A model generated the notes under the pieces. That model was not told the DNA's origin. It did no database searches and was given only the letters and a program-made list of their open reading frames with translations. The position numbers and the translations under genes are program-made. 10,304 nucleotides of DNA from assembly GCA_025464025.1 (NCBI GenBank), contig JAODBP010000252.1, positions 1 through 10,304 on the forward strand, in the 5' to 3' direction. Positions 6,081 to 10,304 of the stretch are shown here, one piece after another. Every line of letters starts with the position of its first letter. The stretch's first letter is position 1. This DNA is from Actinomycetes bacterium (GTDB lineage Bacteria; Actinomycetota; Acidimicrobiia; Acidimicrobiales; CADCSY01).

Positions 6081-6244
6081 CTAGGCCAGTAAGGCGATGA
6101 GCGCGACGCCGATGAGGCCGCCGATCAGGGGTAGAGGCCGACCCGGCGCCCTGCTTGCTCCCGGCCCAGCTCCGGATCGAGCTGGCGAAGGCGGCGCGTG
6201 CCGATCACGACCACCACGACCCCGACGAGCATGCCGACGACCAC
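6081..6244 (-). pseudogene. Possible small two-helix membrane ORF split by a one-base frameshift
   Basis: Six bases after the stop of the aldolase-family gene, a GTG at 6244 opens a 39-codon frame. It starts MVVGMLVGVVVVVIGTRRLR, a hydrophobic helix followed by basic residues, and continues with QLDPELGREQAGRRVGLYP to a TGA at 6127-6125. At that point another frame, offset by one base, continues PLIGGLIGVALIALLA to a TAG at 6083-6081, a second clean membrane helix. Joined, this would be a two-helix protein of about 54 residues. The pattern suggests one gene broken by an indel, or a sequencing error, or two chance hydrophobic frames. No ribosome binding site is visible; coupling to the upstream stop is possible. 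I recognise no family. Confidence 0.35.
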
Positions 6245-6250
6245 GGTGAC

Positions 6251-6979
6251 TCAGCCCAGCAGGGTCGGGTCCTCGCGCAGCTCTCGGCGGGCGGCGGCTT
6301 CCCAGAAGCCGATGAAGCCGGTGCCGTCGGAGCGGAGCATCTTCTCCTGCACGTCGTTGGCCAGCTCCTTGCCGCCCCACAGCGCCTCGACGTGCCAGGC
6401 GTTGCGGCAGCGCTGCTCGAGGGCGACGGCGCGCTGGTGGGCGGCCCGCACGTTGGTGCCGGTCACGAACACGCCGTGGTTGGCGAGGATCGCCATGTCG
6501 GCCTGGCCCATGGCCCGCACGGCCCGGTCGGCGATGCCGAGGTCGTTCACCGCGCCCTCGTACTCGTCGACGAACACGAGCGTGCCGCCGCCGAGCGCCG
6601 AGCTCTGGTCGAACATGCCGGGCAGGCGGGCCGAGTCGGCCCAGATGGTGCCGTACCGCGGGTGGGAGTGGACGGCGACGCCGACCTCGTGGCGGTGCTG
6701 GTGCAGCGAGAGGTGGATCGGGATGCCGAGCGGCACCGGCCAGTCGCCCTCGATCAGGTTGCCCTCGAGGTCGATGACGATGACGTCCTCGGGCCGGAAC
6801 TCCTCCCACGTGAGCAGCCACGGGTTGCACCACAGCAGGCCGTCGGGCCGGCGGATGGTGATGTGGCCGGCCAGGTGGTCGTCGTAGCCCTCGCGCCAGA
6901 GCGTGCGGGCGAGGATCGTGAGCTCCTGCTGCGGCGTCAGCTCCGGCAGCAGCTTCTCGGCGGTCGGCTGGAACGTCAC
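6251..6979 (-). CDS. Class II aldolase/adducin-family protein
   Basis: This 242-residue protein covers the whole class II aldolase/adducin domain, a zinc-dependent fold used by aldolases, epimerases and decarboxylases. GYDDHLAGHITIR at 31-43 is the N-terminal family block. The metal ligands are visible as His104 and His106 in VHSHPRYG and His168 in ANHG. The region where fuculose-phosphate aldolase has its catalytic Glu lacks an acidic residue here (PLGIPIH, 83-89). The protein therefore resembles the uncharacterised GYDDHLAGHI subgroup rather than sugar-phosphate aldolases, and its substrate is unknown. The start is the GTG at 6979, four-base overlap (GTGA) with the end of the amidohydrolase, so the two are translationally coupled. 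It is the last sure gene of the - strand operon. Confidence 0.9.
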   Translation of the reverse strand: MTFQPTAEKLLPELTPQQELTILARTLWREGYDDHLAGHITIRRPDGLLWCNPWLLTWEEFRPEDVIVIDLEGNLIEGDWPVPLGIPIHLSLHQHRHEVGVAVHSHPRYGTIWADSARLPGMFDQSSALGGGTLVFVDEYEGAVNDLGIADRAVRAMGQADMAILANHGVFVTGTNVRAAHQRAVALEQRCRNAWHVEALWGGKELANDVQEKMLRSDGTGFIGFWEAAARRELREDPTLLG

Positions 6980-8154
6980 GGCAGCACCTTCTCCGGCAGC
7001 GGATGTCGGAACAGCTTCGCCGCGTTCTCGCTGAGCATCATCCGCAGCTCGTCCTTCGGAAGGTGACCCCACACCTTCTCGACCAGCGCCTGGGTGTCGG
7101 GCCAGGTGCCGTCGCCGTGCGGGTAGTCCGTCTCGAACAGGATGTTCTCGACGCCGATCCGGTGGCGGGTGTCGATCGTCGACGGGTCGTCGATGGTGCA
7201 GAACCAGAAGTTGCGCTGGAGCACCTCGGACGGGCGGAGGTCGCTCGGGTAGGTGGTGCCGTAGCCGGACCGGTCGACGATGTTGTCGAGCCGGTCGAGC
7301 AGCATGGCGACCCAGCCGATGCCGCCTTCGCTCATGGCGATCTTCAAGTCGGGGAACCGGCCCGGGTAGCCCGACCACAACCACTCGGCGCACGCCGCCA
7401 GCGAGAGCTGGCCGAACATCGTCGCCCCGAGCTCGAGCTTCGGAGCGTCGGCCGGCGAGTCGTAGCCGCCCGACGAGCCGACGTGGAGCGAGATCACGGT
7501 CTCGGTCTCGGCGCAGGCCTCGACGATCGGGTCCCAGTAGCCGCTGAACAGCGAGGGGTAGCCGATGTGCTGCGGGCGCTCGGGCAGCGTCACCGAGGTG
7601 AAGCCGCGCTCGGCGTTGCGGCGGACCTCCTCGGCACCCAGCACGGGATCGGCGATCCACGTGATGCCCAGCGGGATGATCCGCTCGGGGTACGGCGAGT
7701 ACCACTCCTCGAACAGCCAGTCGTTCCACGCCCGGGTCGTCGCCAGGCCGAGGTCCTTGTCCGACGCGTTGGCGAACACCCGGCCGCAGAACCCGGTGAT
7801 CATCGACGGGAAGTTCACCGCGGCCCAGATGCCGTTGATGTCCATGTCGCGGATGCGCTCGTGGATGTCCCAGCACCCCTTGCGCATGTCCTCGAAGCGG
7901 GTCGGCTCGAGCTTGATGTCCTCGGGTCGTCGGCCGGCGACGGCGTTCATGCCGACCTGGGTGTAGGTCTGGCCGTCGAACTCCCAGACCTCGTGGCCCT
8001 GCTCGGTCTCGATGACCTTGGGTGCCAGCGCCTGGTACTTCGCCGGGAGCCGGCCCTCGAACATGTCGGGCGGCTCGACCAGGTGGTCGTCGACCGAGAT
8101 GATCGTGTACTTCACCTCGCGGGGCTCGGGATCGGGCAGCAGCTCCTTCGGCAT
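6976..8154 (-). CDS. Amidohydrolase-2 family (ACMSD-like) metal-dependent hydrolase
   Basis: This 392-residue TIM-barrel enzyme is of the Amidohydro_2 family, whose members hydrolyse or decarboxylate cyclic and carboxylated substrates with a bound metal. The N-terminal metal motif is VDDHLVEP (Asp22, His24), a strand-end His224 is in SLHVG, and the C-terminal Asp343 is in ETDYPHGDG. SEGGIGW (275-281) is the block seen in this subgroup. The ATG at 8154 is preceded by AAGGAG (8165-8160) at 5-base spacing, and this ribosome binding site lies within the last codons of the upstream gene. Only 2 bases separate the two genes, and the 3' end overlaps the aldolase-family gene by 4 bases. The three genes therefore form one operon. 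The substrate cannot be named; a ring-cleavage or decarboxylation product in a catabolic route is a fair guess. Confidence 0.93.
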   Translation of the reverse strand: MPKELLPDPEPREVKYTIISVDDHLVEPPDMFEGRLPAKYQALAPKVIETEQGHEVWEFDGQTYTQVGMNAVAGRRPEDIKLEPTRFEDMRKGCWDIHERIRDMDINGIWAAVNFPSMITGFCGRVFANASDKDLGLATTRAWNDWLFEEWYSPYPERIIPLGITWIADPVLGAEEVRRNAERGFTSVTLPERPQHIGYPSLFSGYWDPIVEACAETETVISLHVGSSGGYDSPADAPKLELGATMFGQLSLAACAEWLWSGYPGRFPDLKIAMSEGGIGWVAMLLDRLDNIVDRSGYGTTYPSDLRPSEVLQRNFWFCTIDDPSTIDTRHRIGVENILFETDYPHGDGTWPDTQALVEKVWGHLPKDELRMMLSENAAKLFRHPLPEKVLP

Positions 8155-8156
8155 CG

Positions 8157-8669
8157 CTACTCCTTCCCGATGAACTCGGCCGTGGTGCCGGCCAGCGGCA
8201 TGGGGTTCGGCGTGATCTTGCGGTGGTCCCAGGAGCGGACGCGAGTCGGGTCGACCCGGACCACGATGCGCTTGTTCATCATGAACTCGACGAACGGCTT
8301 CGTCTCCTCGGTGACCGGCCCGTTGTAGCGCTCGTAGACCGAGTTGGCCGCCGCCCAGTACTCCGGATCGGTCGTGTCCTCGATCAGGTGGGCCGTGCCC
8401 TCGATGGCGATGCCCCGGAGCTGGTCGTAGGTCTCGCCGGCCTCGATCATCACCGAGACGTTGGGGTCGCGGCGGAGGTTCACCGACTTCTGGGCCTTCG
8501 ACTTCGTCTCGAAGTAGATCTTCCCGTCGATCACGCCGTACCACATGGCGATCAGGTGGGGCCGGCCCGTAGGACCGTTGGTGGCCAGCGTCGCCGTCCG
8601 GCTCCGGTCGATGAACGCGGTGATCTCGTCCTCGGACATGGTGATGGCTGCGCGCTGGTTGGTCCCCAT
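8157..8669 (-). CDS. PPOX-fold (pyridoxamine 5'-phosphate oxidase-like / F420-dependent) protein
   Basis: This 170-residue protein has the split beta-barrel flavin- or deazaflavin-binding fold. Typical blocks are TATLATNGPTGRPHLIAMWY (25-44), DGKIYFETKSKAQKSVNLRR (48-67), DPNVSVMIEAGETYDQLRGI (68-87) and a C-terminal RVRSWDHRK (143-151). These match the actinobacterial PPOX-class group that includes F420-dependent reductases (FDOR-B type). Such proteins reduce unsaturated or aromatic-like substrates with F420H2, or bind FMN or heme. The cofactor is not decidable here. I choose the ATG at 8669 because a -10-like TACGAT ends 6 bases upstream, suggesting a leaderless start. A frame open to 8765 exists but has no start context, and ATG at 8639 is a shorter alternative. 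It heads the operon with the amidohydrolase and aldolase-family genes and is divergent from the SDR gene. Confidence 0.9.
   Translation of the reverse strand: MGTNQRAAITMSEDEITAFIDRSRTATLATNGPTGRPHLIAMWYGVIDGKIYFETKSKAQKSVNLRRDPNVSVMIEAGETYDQLRGIAIEGTAHLIEDTTDPEYWAAANSVYERYNGPVTEETKPFVEFMMNKRIVVRVDPTRVRSWDHRKITPNPMPLAGTTAEFIGKE
8160..8165 (-). promoter_or_regulatory. Ribosome binding site of the amidohydrolase gene
   Basis: On the - strand AAGGAG is followed by TAGCG and then the ATG at 8154. The site overlaps the final codons of the PPOX-fold gene, whose TAG stop is within the spacer, a layout that favours coupled translation. Confidence 0.8.
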
Positions 8670-8675
8670 GCGGCG

Positions 8676-8681
8676 ATCGTA
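8676..8681 (-). promoter_or_regulatory. Candidate -10 (TACGAT) for a leaderless PPOX-fold operon transcript
   Basis: On the - strand TACGAT fits TANNNT and ends 6 bases before the ATG at 8669, the same geometry as at 571-576. There is no ribosome binding site before this ATG. No clear -35 element was seen. Confidence 0.5.
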
Positions 8682-8713
8682 TGCAACCGGGGTCCTTCGA
8701 GGCGGCACGAAGT

Positions 8714-8727
8714 CGCAACCTGTTCTA
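8714..8727. promoter_or_regulatory. KstR-like operator in the divergent promoter region
   Basis: CGCAACCTGTTCTA matches the mycobacterial KstR consensus TnnAACnnGTTnnA at 7 of 8 fixed positions; only the first T is C. KstR is the TetR-family repressor of cholesterol-catabolic genes. The site lies between two divergent genes and overlaps a candidate -10 (TACTGT, 8726-8731) of the + strand operon, a position suited to repression. Whether the host has a KstR orthologue cannot be seen here. Confidence 0.5.
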
Positions 8728-8731
8728 CTGT
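8726..8731 (+). promoter_or_regulatory. Candidate -10 (TACTGT) of the SDR / acyl-CoA dehydrogenase operon
   Basis: TACTGT fits TANNNT and lies 36 bases before the ATG at 8768, leaving room for a short leader that contains the GAGGGGAAG ribosome binding region (8751-8759). No good -35 is apparent. Confidence 0.4.
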
Positions 8732-8767
8732 CGCCCCGCTGTAGGCGAACGAGGGGAAGCAGCACAG

Positions 8768-9676
8768 ATGGCAGGCATCGTTGAAGGTCGGGTCGTCGTC
8801 GTCACGGGCGCCGGGCGCGGCCTCGGGCGGGAGCACGCCCTCGCCTTCGCCGCCCAGGGCGCCAAGGTCGTCGTGAACGACGTCGGTGCCGAGCTCGACG
8901 GCAGCGGCGGGGCCACCGGCCCGGCCGGCGAGGTCGTCGACTCCATCAAGGCGATGGGTGGCGAGGCCGTCGTCAACGCCGACGACGTCTCGTCCTGGCA
9001 GGGCGCGGCGAACATCGTCGCCCAGGCCGTCGACACGTTCGGGAAGCTCGACGTGCTCGTCAACAACGCCGGCATCGTGCGCGACCGCATGGCCGTGTCG
9101 ATGGAGGAGCACGAGGTCGACGCCGTCCTCGCCGTGCACCTCAAGGGCACGCTCGGCACGATGAAGGCCGCCGCCACGCACTGGCGCGACCGGGCCAAGG
9201 TGGGCGAGGACCCCCAGGGTCGCATCATCAACACCAGCTCCGGTGCCGGGCTCCACGGCTCGATCGGCCAGACCGTCTACTCGGCGGCCAAGGCCGGCAT
9301 CACCGCCGCCACGATCACGGCCGCGGCGGAGATGGGTCGCTACGGCATCACGGTGAACGCCATCGCCCCGGCGGCGCGGACCCGGATGACCGAAGGCGCC
9401 TTCGCCGACATGATGGCGAAGCCCGAGCCCGGTGCCTTCGACGCCATGGACCCGGCCAACGTCTCGCCGCTCGTCGTCTGGCTCGGCTCCGAGGAGTCGA
9501 GGGACGTGACCGGCCGGGTGTTCGAGCTCGAGGGCGGCCTGATCATGGTGGCCGAGGGTTGGGATCGCGGCCCGCAGATCGACAAGGGCGACCGCTGGGA
9601 CCCGGCCGAGCTGGGCTCCGTCATCACCGACCTGCTGAGCAAGGCCCGCGCGCCCTTCCCGGTGCACGGGACCTGA
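8768..9676 (+). CDS. MFE-2/HSD17B4-like SDR (probable 3-hydroxyacyl-CoA dehydrogenase)
   Basis: This 302-residue SDR is about 50 residues longer than FabG-type enzymes. TGAGRGLG is at 13-20 and the second strand ends VVVNDVG with Asp38. The insert DGSGGATGPAGEVVDSI (44-60) is typical of the dehydrogenase domain of peroxisomal multifunctional enzyme type 2 (HSD17B4). NNAG is at 99-102, the catalytic Ser158 is in TSSG, and Tyr171 and Lys175 are in YSAAK. The position usually held by a structural Asn is His124 (VHLKG), as in MFE-2-type enzymes. A role in oxidising (3R)-hydroxyacyl-CoA in a beta-oxidation cycle, possibly of a steroid side chain, is inferred. The ATG at 8768 follows GAGGGGAAG by about 8 bases. 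The next gene begins 11 bases after the stop and encodes an acyl-CoA dehydrogenase, which supports this role. Confidence 0.93.
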   Translation: MAGIVEGRVVVVTGAGRGLGREHALAFAAQGAKVVVNDVGAELDGSGGATGPAGEVVDSIKAMGGEAVVNADDVSSWQGAANIVAQAVDTFGKLDVLVNNAGIVRDRMAVSMEEHEVDAVLAVHLKGTLGTMKAAATHWRDRAKVGEDPQGRIINTSSGAGLHGSIGQTVYSAAKAGITAATITAAAEMGRYGITVNAIAPAARTRMTEGAFADMMAKPEPGAFDAMDPANVSPLVVWLGSEESRDVTGRVFELEGGLIMVAEGWDRGPQIDKGDRWDPAELGSVITDLLSKARAPFPVHGT

Positions 9677-9681
9677 GGAGG
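9676..9681 (+). promoter_or_regulatory. Ribosome binding site of the acyl-CoA dehydrogenase gene
   Basis: AGGAGG is 6 bases upstream of the ATG at 9688 and begins in the last base of the preceding TGA stop, so the two genes are tightly linked in one operon. Confidence 0.85.
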
Positions 9682-9687
9682 ACAGCC

Positions 9688-10304
9688 ATGGACTTCGAGG
9701 ACTCTGCCGAGGACGCCGCGTTCCGTGCCGAGGTGCGCGAGTGGCTGGCGGCCAACGCCAAGCCCCGCTCCGGCCCGGGTGACTGGTCGCGCAACAGCGA
9801 GCACCCCGACTACGTCGAGAACTGCAAGCGCTGGCAGCACACCATGTACGAGGGCGGCTGGGGTGCCATCACCTGGCCGGTGGCGTACGGCGGCAAGGGC
9901 CTCAGCGGCTGGCACCAGACGATGTTCAACCAGGAGGCCGCGGCCTACGACGTGTCGACCGGCGCGTTCGCGGTCGGCATCGGCATGTGCGGTCCCACCC
10001 TCATCGCCCACGGCACCGAGGAGCAGAAGCAGCGGTACCTGCCTGCGCTCATCCGTGGTGAGGAGGTCTGGTGCCAGCTCTTCTCCGAACCCGAGGCCGG
10101 CTCCGACCTCGCCGTGCTGAAGACGCGCGCCGTGCTCGACGGCGAGGAGTTCGTCGTCAACGGCCAGAAGGTCTGGAACTCCGGCGCGCACCACAGCGAC
10201 TGGGGCATCCTCCTCACCCGCACCGATCCTGACGCGCCGAAGCACAAGGGCATAACCTACTTCCGGGTGGACATGAGGTCACCCGGCATCGACGTGCGCG
10301 CGGT
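9688..10304 (+). CDS. Acyl-CoA dehydrogenase, N-terminal part (runs off the window)
   Basis: About 205 residues are visible, with no stop before the right edge. The protein should be an FAD-dependent dehydrogenase that introduces an alpha,beta double bond into an acyl-CoA. The N-terminal helical domain is followed by MCGPTLIAHGTEEQKQRYLP (100-119). The middle-domain flavin-binding block QLFSEPEAGSDLA (130-142) and VNGQKVWNSGAHHSDWG (157-173) follow. These blocks are characteristic of the family; the catalytic Glu and the C-terminal domain lie beyond the window. The WPVAYGG segment (63-69) is typical of the actinobacterial FadE group that includes steroid- and branched-acyl enzymes, but no paralogue can be assigned. 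It is 11 bases after the MFE-2-like SDR, so both enzymes of one beta-oxidation turn are co-expressed, perhaps under the KstR-like site at 8714-8727. Confidence 0.95.
   Translation, partial: MDFEDSAEDAAFRAEVREWLAANAKPRSGPGDWSRNSEHPDYVENCKRWQHTMYEGGWGAITWPVAYGGKGLSGWHQTMFNQEAAAYDVSTGAFAVGIGMCGPTLIAHGTEEQKQRYLPALIRGEEVWCQLFSEPEAGSDLAVLKTRAVLDGEEFVVNGQKVWNSGAHHSDWGILLTRTDPDAPKHKGITYFRVDMRSPGIDVRA

Larger units (their letters stand above)
5797..6250. other. Convergent intergenic region with palindromic repeats
   Basis: This stretch of about 450 bases separates the ends of the DUF6458 gene and the - strand aldolase-family operon. I see no tRNA, CRISPR or insertion-sequence structure. It holds two large hairpins (5898-5950 and 5966-6006) built on related sequence, a T-poor spacer from about 6010 to 6080, and a possible broken small membrane ORF on the - strand (6081-6244). 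Convergent position means the hairpins may act as transcription terminators in either direction. Confidence 0.6.

Noticed and set aside
6155..8328. Long + strand frames opposite the aldolase-family and amidohydrolase genes
   Set aside because: They are compositional mirror frames; the - strand proteins carry complete metal-binding motifs.

Overview
The window is very GC-rich, with G or C at most third codon positions, GTG as well as ATG starts, and gene content typical of actinobacterial lipid or steroid catabolism: a CYP125/124-like P450, thiolase, several SDRs, an acyl-CoA dehydrogenase, an F420/flavin PPOX-fold protein and DUF6458. A high-GC actinobacterium is well supported. A member of the Acidimicrobiia or a Mycobacterium-like catabolic lineage is an inference from style, not something the sequence proves.

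Layout from left to right: (1) The end of a highly charged protein cut by the left edge (3-560, +). It carries a motif of the DUF4157 / contractile-injection-system-associated class and a GGESE repeat domain. (2) A + strand block made of an SDR (583-1305), a cytochrome P450 overlapping it by one base (1305-2522) and a secreted LVIVD-type beta-propeller (2559-4070). (3) A thiolase with its own promoter region and strong ribosome binding site (4151-5359), closed by a near-perfect 21-bp-arm hairpin. (4) A two-helix DUF6458 protein (5509-5796, +). (5) A convergent intergenic region (5797-6250) with two more hairpins built on related sequence, plus a possible broken small membrane ORF. (6) A - strand operon, PPOX-fold protein (8669-8157), amidohydrolase (8154-6976) and class II aldolase-family protein (6979-6251), packed with a 2-base gap and then a 4-base overlap. 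(7) A divergent + strand operon of an MFE-2-like SDR (8768-9676) and an acyl-CoA dehydrogenase that runs off the right edge (9688-10304+).

The genes fit oxidative breakdown of a lipophilic, possibly steroid- or terpenoid-like, substrate. The P450 would hydroxylate, the SDRs would oxidise alcohols or 3-hydroxyacyl-CoAs, the acyl-CoA dehydrogenase would desaturate and the thiolase would cleave. The divergent 8670-8767 region contains a 14-base site matching 7 of the 8 fixed positions of the mycobacterial KstR operator (TnnAACnnGTTnnA), which supports this reading. The substrate cannot be named from the sequence.

The least explained items are the GGESE-repeat protein at the left edge, the family of related palindromes around 5373-6009, and the small membrane ORF at 6081-6244 that appears split by a one-base frameshift. 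I did not find a clearly new multi-gene system. The catabolic genes belong to known families.
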